In this document: positions 1 through 10,650 of the stretch, in pieces | Numbering within the stretch: position 1 is the stretch's first letter | Layout of the letters: every line of letters begins with the position of its first letter | Assembly (NCBI GenBank): GCA_030407005.1 | Contig: JAUDYN010000003.1 | Coordinates: 3,596,001 to 3,660,000 of the forward strand | Direction of reading: 5' to 3' | DNA length: 64,000 nucleotides | Source of the DNA: Desarmillaria ectypa | Taxonomy: Eukaryota > Basidiomycota > Agaricomycetes > Agaricales > Physalacriaceae | Made by a program: the position numbers and the translations under genes | Notes under the pieces: model-generated | What the model saw: the letters and a program-made list of their open reading frames with translations, nothing else | The model's database searches: none | Told to the model about the DNA's origin: nothing

Positions 1-540
1 TGAAAAAAGAATCAGAGATGAATATAACATGTCCAACAGCATTTGACAACTTGATGGCAAGTAATACAATCTGCACTAAGTTCATCTGATTCTATTAAAT
101 ATCATTGACACTACCATATCAAAGAAAGAAGTGACTTGTGATCTAAAGAGAAGACAGAGTGTTATATATGCAGGAGAGTGATATCAATGATGAAGGAGAA
201 AATGGTTGAAACAGTTATAAGAATACACAAAAAAATTTAGCACACCACCAATATCTCTTTTAATGGTATATCCTTGTGACCTGTTCAACACATATATATG
301 GCCCTGCGTTCTGAAACCTCACTGCAAATGGCATCATTAGAAATTCAAAATCATATCCAACACATGGCTTGCCTATGAAAAGGAGTAGTCATTCTATTGT
401 AGGTGAGCATCAAGGAGGGTGAACGATGCAAGTAAATCCCACTGGCAGCAATAGTAATGACAGAGCAAATAGCACCGGCACTCCAAGCAGAGCTCGACCA
501 AGGCAGCATCGGGATTAAGACAGCTAGTACTTAATACTAT
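1..540. other. Intergenic, no gene seen
   Basis: AT-rich stretch without a convincing open frame or splice pattern on either strand. It may hold the distal promoter of the SUMO gene or decayed transposon sequence, but nothing in it can be named. Confidence 0.4.
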
Positions 541-750
541 TCGCCAAAATACGCATCCATTGCAGAGATCACTGTTCTAGTACGACGAGATACCAGTCTC
601 CAATATACACGTCCCACTATTGTGAAAGTCAGTGAGCAAAGAGATGATCAGTTCAGGCAACGAATTCACTGGGATCCAAGCCGTCAAAGGTTTGGCGACA
701 AAGTACGACGTATACGCCCCGCCATCGTGAGAGTCACTGAGCAGAAGAGA
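541..750 (+). repeat. Duplicated fragment of SUMO exon 2 and promoter
   Basis: Bases 541-593 repeat the end of intron 1 and the start of exon 2 of the SUMO gene (about 938-991). The differences I can see are transitions, with T or A in the upstream copy where the gene has C or G. A second pair lies at about 616-644 and 720-749. The piece has no start codon or splice context and cannot make protein. It looks like a local tandem duplication that then decayed by C-to-T changes. Confidence 0.7.
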
Positions 751-837
751 CAAGTCGGAACCAAAGCGCGCGGTGACGCGTGACCGTGACCACGCGTTTT
801 TGCCTTCACCTCCATCTGTCCCTTTTCTCGAGTCGCG

Positions 838-1401
838 ATGTCCCAAGAGCCCGAAGAAGTCAAGCCCAAGATCAACATCAATATCCAGACAGACGATGGC
901 ACCAGTGCGCTCTAGTCCTCCTTTTGCCACTTCCTCGCCAAAACACGCGTCCATTGCAGAGATCACCGTCCTAGTGCGACGAGATACCAAGTTCTCCAAA
1001 GTCTTCCAGGCGGCCGAGGTGCGTGTATGCGGTTCGAGTTGGTTCGCGTCGTTCTGATTATGGCGGTGGTGTGGTAGAAAAAGTTTGGGAAGGAGTCAGG
1101 CGCGTGTAGTCAACCGTAAGCTTAAGTGACGTGGGTCCGCTGATGGTGGCGGTTAGGCACGTTCAAGTTTACATATGAGGGGAAGCGAATACAGAAGGAC
1201 GAGACGCCTGCAGAGGTATGTGGTCGTTGTCGCGTCTCGTTGGTTATGGATTTGATACTACTACTACACCTAGGTCGACATGGAGGATGGTGATACGATA
1301 GACGCGCATCTAGGCCAGGTATTGTCTTTTACTTGTCTCTTCTGTGCTCTACAGGCTCACTGGTGACTTAGGTTGGAGGTGGGCATCAGTGGTATCTATG
1401 A
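838..1401 (+). CDS. SMT3: SUMO, small ubiquitin-like modifier (six exons)
   Basis: Small ubiquitin-like modifier conjugated to lysines of nuclear and other proteins. Exons read as 838-904, 960-1018, 1078-1099, 1157-1215, 1274-1318 and 1372-1401, giving 93 residues. The N-terminus (MSQEPEEVKPK) is charged and flexible. The beta-grasp core includes KITVLVRRDTKFSKVFQAAE and TFKFTYEGKRIQKDETPAE, followed by the family-typical VDMEDGDTIDAHLGQ. The C-terminus has glycines 86-88 and a short tail (GHQWYL) that a Ulp1-type protease would remove to expose the di-glycine. The intron after 1099 fits the reading phase only if it starts with GC (GC-AG class). All others are GT-AG. The downstream neighbour is convergent. 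Identification is strong; the exon 3 boundary is the least certain point. Confidence 0.92.
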
Positions 1402-1541
1402 ACGACTGAACGAAAGAAACAGACTTTGTTCATGGAAACTGAACAGCCAATATTTATTATATGTACAGCAAAAGGGAAACAATTGATGATCATGAGGTGG
1501 CAGGCTGACCGAGTAATGAAGCTCTCTACAGAGAAAATCAG

Positions 1542-2203
1542 TCAAATGATAGCAAAAGTTGGAAGATGACTACTAACCAACTGCAACACACTCGCCCGCT
1601 CTGTGGGTCCCAAGGAATTGATCTGCTCCGGCGTCATCTGTATAACGTGCATGATCATAGCCTGCGAAAAAATACAGTTCAGCAAGAGAACGACACGGAA
1701 CAGAGCGAACGCACTTTTTGCTCATCAGGCATCGCAGCCAGGAGATCCAAAGGTTGTGCTGTGGCAGGTTGTGGCTGCGAGTATGGCTGCTGCCCGCTGT
1801 AGCCTGAAAATGACGGCTGAGGAGGCTGACTGTACGTTTGCTGTGGTACTGGTGGCGTGGTCGTGGGCGTAGGCGTGATCGCCGGTGTCGCTTGTGCCTG
1901 TGCTTGCTGCTGCCCGTACTCCGCCAATATCCTCTACTTCCTTCAACGTCAGCCCCAGGCTATATATCCTTTATTGCTACACACCTGAAAGACATCGAAA
2001 TCCACTGCATCCATGCTGACCATAAGCGTAATCAACGCATAGGCAATCTGAGGTTGAGCATTCAGTATTTGTTTCGCTGCGACTGGGGTTGTTTTCTGAT
2101 GTAGGTGTGGCTTTAGCTATGTGCAGAGGTGGCGTGTGAAGAGGTGAACCTTGAGTTGGAGGAGGAGCTCGAGAAGCTGGTCGGTCTGATTTGTTTGGGA
2201 CAT
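1542..2203 (-). CDS. CSTF2 hinge/C-terminal domain protein, no RRM
   Basis: Cleavage-stimulation-factor-64-like protein of mRNA 3'-end processing. Minus-strand exons are 2203-2150, 2095-1983, 1931-1715 and 1661-1542 (167 residues). The start MSQTNQTDQLLELLLQLK leads directly into the hinge (KTTPVAAKQILNAQPQIAYA) that binds CstF-77/Rna14 and symplekin in the family. A Q/P-rich linker of about 70 residues follows. The C-terminal helical domain is IQMTPEQINSLGPTERASVL, which in CstF-64/Rna15 contacts Pcf11. The usual N-terminal RRM is absent and none is visible within the next 390 bp upstream. So this is either a separate hinge-only paralogue or a gene whose RRM exon is missing. It is convergent with the SUMO gene. 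Confidence 0.85.
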
Positions 2204-2596
2204 GGTGGTGGGTGGCAAACAAGCATTTCTCATTTCTACAGCGGTCTATTTACTTGAAATCTTATATTTCGGGAACGTCACCCATAGCTTATCCCAGTGA
2301 CTTGAAATATCTCGAGCTACGCAAACGCGAGTAGTAATATTATATTATATTATAACTGCAATGGCTGAGCTTCACTCAAAGGACATCCGCATAAATCAAA
2401 CAGTCTCGAACAAGCGATTCCAAAGCATCCAGCGTATATAAACTATCCGCAATGCAAATCGTCCTGTAGGTTACTTTTGTACCGAGAAGTTACGAAGCAA
2501 TTGGTTTTGAAGGAATCTTTAGCCAAATGTGATCATCCCTATTATAAACAGGGCTATTCTCCGATAGAACTGCAAAGATGAGTGAACATACCAGCT
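2204..2596. other. Intergenic between CSTF2-like and RPC8
   Basis: Contains the 5' flank of the CSTF2-like gene and the 3' flank of RPC8. There is an AT run at about 2336-2355. No RRM-coding exon or other gene was found here. Confidence 0.5.
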
Positions 2597-3479
2597 CTAC
2601 TCTTCCATAACCACATCACCTTCAGCATCCTCTTCTTGAGGCGCATTCCACCACGACACGTTCCCAAGGCCAGACTCCGCTATCGAGCACTGAGCACCCC
2701 ATCAACACCTTAGGCAAAACAAGAAAAAAAAAACAAGAAAAAACGCACAATAATCTGATACGGCGCCCTCCTCAATTCCTGCTTCACCTGTACTCCTTCA
2801 GCCATCTTCGGCGGCCCCGGCTCGTCATCATGGAACTCATCCGCCTCAACCCGCACCCGCACGACCTCCCCAGCATCGATATACATCCTCGACCCGACGT
2901 CCGTATCCAGCAGCTCCGAGGACGTGGTCAGCTCAGACTCCGGCACCCAGAAGAACGCGCGCTCGTTAGGGTCAAACGCCGACGGCTGGGGGAGGTATAT
3001 CGAAGGTATGTACATGTCGTCGAAGAATCCCATCGTTACTACGATTGAGGTCAGTCAGTGAGGCGTGAGGGTCCTGAGAACGTACACCGGATAGACTCAG
3101 CATCCGACGATTTGACCTTTGCGAGTATCACTTCGGACGGGAACGGTCTGAAGACGACCAAGCGGAACACGACTGCATTATCCAAGTCAGCTCGTACATT
3201 TCCCACCACGCAGTCGACGGGACCTTTATAATACAGAAACCCATCCCCATACCGAACCTTTCCCTCGCCCGCCTCCGTCAAGTCAAACACACATACACAC
3301 AGTCCCACATCGTGCAGCACCCGATTGGCGTACTTTTTGTTGAGCTCGGCTATGAGCGCCGTTTCGGGTGGAACGCCAAAGTTGGAGGGGTGGATGCCGA
3401 TGGTATCCTAGGGTAGTGTGAGGTCGGGATGGAGATATATAGAGGCGCCTCCCACCTTGAGTATAGCGAGGTTGAACAT
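2597..3479 (-). CDS. RPC25: DNA-directed RNA polymerase III subunit RPC8 (Rpc25)
   Basis: Stalk subunit of RNA polymerase III, the partner of RPC9, acting in the nucleus on tRNA and 5S rRNA genes. Exons 3479-3456, 3407-3086, 3038-2749 and 2689-2597 give 242 residues. It starts MFNLAILK and continues DTIGIHPSNFGVPP and the SHS2-like N-terminal domain with VLHDVGLCVCVFDL. EFRLVVFRPF-type sequence is present (VVFRLVVFRPFPSEVILAKV). The OB-fold part begins LTMGFFDDMYIP, and the end carries ESGLGNVSWW, typical of the family. The acidic tail EEDAEGDVVMEE makes it slightly longer than the yeast and human proteins (about 205-212 residues). All four exon joins keep phase. A poly-A/T tract of about 25 bases lies in intron 3. 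Confidence 0.94.
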
Positions 3480-3924
3480 TACCGTGACCCCAGCATGAGG
3501 GAAAAGAGTCAGAATTTTTCGTTATCTTATCTTCCGGTAATCTAAATATCAGATAAGTAGCACTGCCACATTATCGGCACAGCCGTGATTTTCTGCCGAA
3601 GAAGCATAGTTCAACTCACAGTCAGCAAGGTGTCGGTAAGCATAGAGCCTAAATTGAGCCGATGAATTTCGAAATGCCGAGGTTCTGCCAACAGCCTGCC
3701 GCTTCAAAGTTGCCGTGGCAGCTTTCCGTCAAGGTCCCTGGAACGTATCGTGTTCGAGATCATTACGGATAATTCATACTCATGGAGCCTATGGAGTCTA
3801 ACGGCATAGCTAATGACACGGCACACCAAAATAGCCCTTGTCAAACAACGTCTGCAGTTCGATTGAAGCCAAGAATCAAAATAGAATACTAATAAATCAC
3901 TACAATCATCACCGGACGGGAACT
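3480..3924. other. Intergenic, no gene seen
   Basis: Shared space between the RPC8 start and the F-box gene end. It contains short open frames in both directions without coding features. Confidence 0.5.
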
Positions 3925-5509
3925 CTACCATGATCTCCAAGGAAAACACGTCACTTTCCATGTCCCGACACACCGCAGGACATGGACATCATGTTCCTTT
4001 TTCGCTCGATAAACCCACAAATCCGTTGAAACTTCCAATTCCAACGGCTTATACGAGCGAAAGTGACTGATGGCACTCTGTATACATAAGCTTGTGAACT
4101 CATGGGTTGGCTTTGGGCCCCGCAGGTAAAGTTGCCGCAAATTTGGCAGCAGGGCAAGGAGATGTTGGAGGTCCAGCTGCCATCAGCATAAGGATTGACT
4201 TCACGACAAGGCTTTCGAGATACTCACTGCAACTTGTCGTGGATCGTAAACGACACCAGGTTGGTGATTCACATAGACGGGCATGTTCAGCTCGACCAGC
4301 CCCATGCACCGGGATAGCACCTCGAGAACACGCGGGCCAACGCACCATTTCCCCACCGACTTGATCTCGATGGAGAGCTTCCTCAACGAATAGGAATGTT
4401 GTACGAGAACACGCCGATAGAACGCCTCTGCGTGATGATCGTCCATCGGTGACAACGATAGTACCTCTAGACCAGAGTAGGACTCGAGGTACGCCGTGAG
4501 GGCATCCGTTGTGACATTGGCGAGTAAGGTGACGAGTGTAATCCCCCTATCGATCAGCGCCATCCAAAACTCAGCTGGGATGACGGCTTTGTTGGTATTT
4601 GCGATACGGAGATGGCGGAGGTGGGGGAGACATCGCGGGATGGTAGCGTCGAGCGAACATCCGACGAAAATACTAGTAATAGGGACAACGCGGATATCGT
4701 ACCGGGCCTGAATCTCGCCAAGTGATGTCACGAGCACGGATCGACCACCAAAGATGGTTAAACGGGTTAGTCGAGGATTGTTCGCGAGCAGCGGACCCAG
4801 GACAGTTTCGTAGGAACTCGCTTCTCCCCATATCTCCACAGAGTGGAGGTTTTTGAATTGGCTCAAGGAGGACCTGGTGAGATAAGGTGGGACCAGGAGG
4901 AATGGGCCATGTCCGAAATCAAGGCTTAGGCTGGTGAGGTGGGGTAGGCTCGCCAGAGCTCGGACGATGGTGTCGACATCCGTAGCCTTGTATCCTCCCG
5001 AAGGCTCCAAATCACAACTCAGATGCGATCATCAGATATTGCGACACAACATGAGAAATCACACACTGAATGTATTCCAAGGAAACAAACTGCGGGATCA
5101 CACGAACAACGAGTTTCACCATCTTCTCCAATGCACGCGCCTTCGTACGAGCCGTCCTATTATAGGCATCTGTCAACTCCGAACGGCGAGAGTTGTAGCG
5201 ATGAGGGAAGATCGTGAAGATCGACAAGTTGTGCACGAATTCTGCCACGTCTGTCTCTCCACGGGAAAGGCTTTTGAGAAGAGATATGTTTCTGCCGTTC
5301 TGGGATTCACGACCGACTTGGATTTTTAGCGCGGAGAAAATTTTGGGCTTGCATGCGGCGCGCGCCTGCGTGCATGCTGACCCCAAACGTAAGAGATCGC
5401 TTTGGCTATTCAACTGAAGACGTTTCAGGTTGTGAGGTAGACCATAAAATTAGATGCGTACCTGTTTTACGACATGCTCCGTCAGTTCTGTAGGTAAATC
5501 AAATAGCAT
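3925..5509 (-). CDS. F-box protein with leucine-rich repeats
   Basis: Predicted SCF ubiquitin-ligase substrate receptor of the kind expanded in agaricomycetes. Exons 5509-5462, 5413-5067, 5017-4228 and 4176-3925 keep phase and give 478 residues. The first exon encodes a short F-box-like start (MLFDLPTELTEHVVKQ). Exon 2 is helical (LNSQSDLLRLGSACTQARAA). Exons 3-4 carry irregular LRR-like strands such as LASLPHLTSLSLDFG, NNPRLTRLTIFGG and LLALLPNLRQLYLRG. A copy of the first two exons with their upstream region sits at 31.92-32.80 kb, so this locus was duplicated in part. No substrate can be inferred. Confidence 0.75.
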
Positions 5510-5514
5510 TCTCC

Positions 5515-5785
5515 AGTGATGGTGGGAGTAGGGTTTGGTTATAACCAAGTCGATTGAGTTGAGAGCTGTTGTAGCCGACAGGCGACTTGATTCGTGATCA
5601 CCGCGTAAACGCCAGAGACGGAGAAAACGCAAGACAGTTTGGTAGGATGGTGATAGTGATAGTGAGAGTAGGGTTTAATTACAGCCAAGTCGACTGGGCG
5701 GAGAGCTGTCGTAGCCGACGGTCGTGCGATTTTATTCGTGATCACCGCGTAATCGTCAGAGATGGAGAAAACGCAAGACAATCGT
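5515..5785. repeat. Tandemly duplicated upstream segment of the F-box gene
   Basis: Two adjacent copies of about 125-135 bp, at about 5515-5637 and 5645-5780. Each contains the order CAAGTCGA, GTAGCCGAC, GTGATCACCGCGTAA and GAGAAAACGCAAGACA. The related locus at 32.48-32.61 kb has a single copy. The duplicated block covers the first few hundred bases upstream of the start codon, so it probably changes the promoter. Confidence 0.75.
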
Positions 5786-6589
5786 CATATCTCGTCAGAG
5801 CGAACCACTGCCCAAGAGTAAGAGCCATCTGTTGAACAGAACATGGGGCCAGTATTGCGGCGCAGTTTACCCATTTGTCTGTAAGCAATGCTGCTTGATT
5901 TCTAGTTAGGATACAAGGGAACATCCAACCAAAAGAGGCCAAGTACCTGAGGCGCATAATGCAAATATCCGAAAGTGATAAGCAGGAGGCGGTGGGCGCT
6001 TCCAATAGATATATATAACGAGAAGTTCTCACGTCTGCGCAACGCTGTTGATCGTATTCTTGAATCCATGCCAAGCTTTCCCACCACAGAACTTCGATAT
6101 CACTCTGACTGGCGACATGGGATCTGGTTACTCGCCATTTTGAAGTTTGAACGATAATCTATGCGGTAACGCTGTCCTCCGGAAAAGACGGTACCTATGT
6201 TACTGATGCAAGTCAGCTTACGGAAAATATGATGGAGGAACGGGAATCACTTTTTGGGAGCCAACCGCTTCTGGACTAAGTACCGTAAGATGCTGCAATG
6301 AAATCAGTGGGGATGTGGACACGGTTATAGAGTGGAGAGAGCGTAGAATTTCAAATCCCGATTCTTGGCGCGAAGACGGCACTCCCGGCCCGACAATTCC
6401 TGTCCGAAGACTTGGAGAGAAAAATAGAATTCATGCTCATGTGTGAGTAGTCTTTACATGGCTCATATCCTTCTCGGTCCACATTATCTCATACTCGAGA
6501 AAAAGGTGGAAAAGTGCAGAAGTACGAACCCTTCAAACCTTGTACTAGTTTCGGCCGACCTGCCTAGACTGGCATCCTGTTGAATAATG

Positions 6590-7025
6590 AACATCTTCAT
6601 TGAAGTTCGAGTTCATCTCATGTTCAATGAATCATAGATCCATCAACCCCATCACTGCTGATACCGGTAGATCAAAGGTTTCCATCGGATTCCCATTTTC
6701 ATGCTTTGGATGTACGGGAGAAATCGGTGCTGTCGATGTACAATTCTTCTTGCCAGTTCATGATCCTTTTCTTATTCACTAATCAAGCTCTTTCCTTAGG
6801 GCGGGAAGTGTTGAGATGAGTAAACCAATGCACACGAGCACAAAATAATCTGCGAATGAGGGAAGAATGCAACGGAACGATGAAAATGTATCGACAGTAA
6901 CTTTGCAACCCGACCATCTCGTGGGCGATGCAGCAAGTAGCAGACAGTTGGTCTCTTCAGGTGAGCACCGGTATTTTGGTCCTCCAAATATGTCTTACGC
7001 TCGTGTCACTGTACTTGATAGAGCA
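6590..7025 (+). pseudogene. Broken copy of the 5' region of the kinase gene at 34.9 kb
   Basis: Bases 6590-7025 match about 34,722-34,990 with many differences. This covers the upstream region, the first exon (ATG at about 6928) and the start of exon 2. The exon 2 acceptor CAG of the intact gene reads CAC here. At about 7026 the similarity switches abruptly to the 3' part of the BTB gene. No open frame survives. Confidence 0.7.
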
Positions 7026-7680
7026 TCCGACGAGTGACTATTTGGATTCGGTGGGCACGCAAGTGTTGCAGCGGTCTTGGCTAGATATCGCTCTGGACGA
7101 GGATATCATTCTGCAGACTACCGTGGCAAGTGTACCAGAGTGTGGTCGCGAAGTTCAAATTTCATCCTCCTTTCCAGCCATCTCTTTCCTCAAATGAATA
7201 TTTTCCTACGAAAACACCTGCACAGAGGTATAGAGAACTCGACTCCAGCCGATCCGAAGGTATGATAGCTTGACATGATAGGCAGCTCCGAAGGATGGTT
7301 GGCCGAGCTTTCGTTCAAGTATAGACAGGTTGAAGTCTATCTAATGAACCGGCCTCAATGCCAACATGTATTTTAACAGTCAACTACTAGAATGATGTGA
7401 GCGTAAGTTGGTATTAGTTACACAAAACGCACAAATATGAGCAGCGTAACGCATCGCCTCCACGAATATCCACGAATACCTTGTCTGTCCCCGAGAAGTG
7501 CCACGTATCTTCTCGCTCTACGACAGAGCAACTTACGCGCCAATCCCGGCTCGTTGCATTGAGAGAAGAACGATAGCTGGGCTTGAACGTCAGTACAAAC
7601 GGGCAGACTGAACCCGGCGACCATATTGTTCGAAAGCATGCTAATTCGGCATATGCCGAAGCTACCTCACCACTCACCAT
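7026..7680 (+). pseudogene. Broken copy of the BTB gene 3' part and its downstream spacer
   Basis: Bases 7026-7145 match 33,900-34,015 of the BTB gene, for example the shared run TATCGCTCTGGACGAGGATA. After a gap relative to the intact locus, 7146-7265 match about 34,313-34,430, and 7280-7640 match the spacer at about 34,440-34,700. The BTB domain itself is missing and the frame is interrupted. Kinase 5' end followed by BTB 3' end is the reverse of the order in the intact locus. Confidence 0.7.
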
Positions 7681-8073
7681 CTTCTCCTCACGGCCCGGCG
7701 TCTTCGTAACTCGAATCCAAAATGTGATCGAAAGACAGGGCTAGTTTCCTCGGTATACATAGACCATTGCAATGAACCGCGTGAAGATAGTTTTCTCATA
7801 CCCACGTTTTATAATAATAAATACCCATTTCTGTGCGATATTTGCTTCCGAGGTTTCACAGTCTGATGATAAAGAACGCTAGGTTGGCCACAGACAGATA
7901 CATGCCTGAACAAGGTGAGTGCTCCTCTGTCATCTGACTTCTAATACAATCGATTTATAGATGAATATACAGTCTTGATATAACAATTGAGAAAAAGACT
8001 TAGCTGGCTCATTCCACACCATCCGCAAAGAGGCCTTCCTGCTCACACTACTCATTGTATGCGCGTAGCCATC
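7681..8073. other. Left flank of the retroelement insertion, no clear gene
   Basis: No confident gene. A possible short exon with a good donor (7902-7915, then GTGAGT) is seen, but the following frame closes quickly. The last five bases (CCATC) may be the left target-site copy of the outer element. Confidence 0.35.
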
Positions 8074-8308
8074 TGTAATGAGCCGGCTACAGGCCCGGTC
8101 CCTTCCTCCATTTCATACCCTGTTGTCGCTCCACCTGCTCCACCGTTCGTGCCTTGTTCGATATTGTCTATTTGATATTAATTAGTAGTATAAAAGAGCT
8201 ACGTACCGTTGTAGTAGCTCTGGGTTTTTCGCAATTAACCAGCCTTTACACCTGTCACTATTTGCATCAAGCTCCTTGTGAGAGCCCATGACTTTTGCCA
8301 CCCTCTCA
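8074..8308 (+). repeat. 5' LTR of the outer element
   Basis: 235 bp, TGTAATGAGCC...CCCTCTCA, with a TATA box (TATAAAAG) near 8190. It differs from the 3' LTR at six visible positions. Five of these are TG or CA here where the 3' copy has CG. No convincing primer-binding site for a tRNA or for self-priming was found just downstream. Confidence 0.93.
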
Positions 8309-8494
8309 TATTTTTGACAGCTCCATTGGCTGTTTCTCTGCTTATTTCTATATCTATCTCTCAACTACATCTGCGCTTTTTTCTCTAAACACTTCTATAT
8401 CTCTCTCTTTCTGTCATATCTCTGGAAAACCTACGGCTTGATCACCCGAGGCCTCTCCGATTTTGACACCTGAACCCTCTGTCTAATTACTGGG

Positions 8495-10194
8495 ATGTCT
8501 CGTTATGCTTTGCGCAGCTGCTGCAACACTATTGCAACAGGGCAGGTCTTGCCCAGAGCAGAGAGTCCCTTGTCTGAGTTATCTGGTGAGCTATTACCAG
8601 CTGTTCATCATACTAAAATTTGGACAGAACCCAGCACTGCAAGTGCTCAGGACTCTGATTCTGGTCTGGCTGCAAGCTGTGTTCCAGCATCTGGAAAAGC
8701 CACGCTGAGAAACCCTCCTTCCACATATGTACATGTGGAGGAGGAGAAGTCATATTCTTCTGAATCAGAGGATAATGATGATGTCAGTCCCCAAGAGAAT
8801 CTGACTGCTGCGAATATTTCAAAGAAGAACTTATATCATAGTAATATAGAAGATGAAAATGAATCTGATACATCTAGCACTAGTATGGAATCCGAGAAAG
8901 CATCAAGTAAGACGGATACTGAGGAACCTCCCTCTGCCCAACCAGCAAGGCTAGTAAGGCTCTGCTGTACTCAGAGTTTAGATGACCTGAGTAGGCATGC
9001 AGTTCACTTCAAGGAACAACACAAAACAAGAAAGCTTACCAAGGAGCAAGCTTCCACAGTTAGAGCTGCAGAGCACAATCTGACAGCTAAACAGCATGAA
9101 ATCCTGGCAAAACGTCAGGATAGAATCACTCGAGAACAGATTCAAAACCAACCTGAGACCCATAATGCAACACCAGGCCCCAGTTCCTATGTTACAAAGG
9201 GAAAATTCATTGACTGTAATCAGGAAATTGATGATTTGGAATTGGATATTGAGGCTCAACATGAGGCACTCAATAACTGGAACCAAGTTCGTGATGAGGT
9301 ACAGGAATCATTTGATGGTGACTTGAATGAACCTGAAATGGAGACACATCGTGATGATGAATTCACGGCCATCAGAAAATTTTCAAAGTGGACCAAGGAT
9401 TCTAGCAAGTCCAAGGCTTTATAAACTGAGAAACTAACTGGTAGAACTGGCTGGTATGATGTCCTCGACATTGAGGAAACTTCAGATGAAGACTTGGACA
9501 ATCCTGAACCTGAAAAACATCAGAAAAGGCCTAAGAAATCAAAGAAAAGGATTTCAAAGAAGAAGAATGTTCATGATCTTGAGCCATTGGCAAGTGCATT
9601 TGGTCGTCAAATGAAAGAAGTCATTCAGGGCAAATCTAAGACATCCTCTAGCAGCCATCAGGAGAGCAGACATGGCTCTACTCGTATGACAGACCAGCTT
9701 CCAGCTGATAGCTTCTTGGCAAATGTCCTACAAGTGAGTAAATCCAAGAAGAAGCATTCAGGAAAGAAGAAAGTTTCACCAGAATGAAAATGAAAGCTTA
9801 ACAAAAAGAAGAATGAGAAACAGAAATACCGGCAACAGACTAGCTCTTCTGATTTGGGGCCTTCGAGCTCTGATCCATCCTCTAGTGATGAGTCAGACTC
9901 AGATTCTGACTACTCATTCTCTTTTCCATCAGACAGTGATCCATCAGAGTCAGATGTGAGCTCATCAGGCCCTAGTGATGGATCATCAGATTTATCTCAC
10001 CATAGTCATCACCATCACCACCACAGAAGACGTAGACCTCATCATCAACATGGCCATAGTCATAGAAGAAATAGACAAGGTCAAAAAAGGATAATTCAGC
10101 CAATTCCCCCAACTCCATATGATGGTACTGCAGATGGTGAGAAATTTCACCATTTTACAATGAAAATGACTCAGTTCTGCAAAGAAGGTCAGGT
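8495..10194 (+). pseudogene. Outer element Gag, N-terminal part (interrupted)
   Basis: One frame runs from ATG 8495 to the nested insertion with stops at 9422 (TAA), 9785 and 9791 (both TGA). The frame is the same on both sides of each stop. The first ~430 residues are acidic and serine-rich, then lysine-rich (QKRPKKSKKRISKKKN), then a Ser/Asp tract and a His/Arg-rich patch near 10,000-10,080. The capsid start (PPTPYDGTADGEKF) lies just before the insertion. Such a long charged N-terminal arm before the capsid is unusual for Gag. Its role is unknown; nucleic-acid or histone contact is only a guess. Confidence 0.85.
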
Positions 10195-10618
10195 TGTTAT
10201 GCACCGACTTGGGCACGTGACTTGGGACTGTCAGCTGATCCTCTCTGGGCCGTTACGCGTTCGAATGATCACCCAATTGAGAGAACTACGCTAATAGTCT
10301 TTAGTGTAGTGCGAGTAAGAGGTTTATAGTGTTAATTAAAACAAGAGATAGAGTACAACTGCCTAGTTTACTCTATTTATATAGTATTTCTACGGCATGT
10401 ATATTTAGGTGAAACACTGTGGTCCATGCACAAATGGTGTCGAAGTAGGACGATCCGGGAGGATCATAGAGCCAATGAGAGTTGTCTGGGGTGACAGACG
10501 GTGAGAATGAGGGTGGTATCCGGCGAATAGCTGGATACGAGTCGGTTTCTGGACTAGATTAGATGGATGAGTCATGGATATGACTCGGATAAGATAAGAT
10601 AATGGAAAAATCGTAACA
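10195..10618 (-). repeat. 3' LTR of the nested element
   Basis: 424 bp. It matches 18,266-18,689 with about ten differences by eye, all transitions and mostly CG against TG or CA. It contains the 13-base segment (10,337-10,349) complementary to the primer-binding site. Confidence 0.95.
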
Positions 10619-10632
10619 TTACCCCCTTGTTA
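10619..10632 (-). promoter_or_regulatory. Polypurine tract of the nested element
   Basis: On the minus strand AACAAGGGGGTAA lies directly before the 3' LTR, the place and composition expected for the plus-strand primer of reverse transcription. Confidence 0.75.
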
Positions 10633-10650
10633 AAGCAGTCGTCCCGACTG

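Noticed and set aside
8309..8345. Primer-binding site for the outer element
   Set aside because: Neither a tRNA 3'-end match starting TGG at the LTR border nor complementarity to the predicted RNA start could be seen.
9990..10216. Minus-strand frame opposite the His-rich Gag segment
   Set aside because: It is an antisense artefact of the CAT/CAC-rich repeat.
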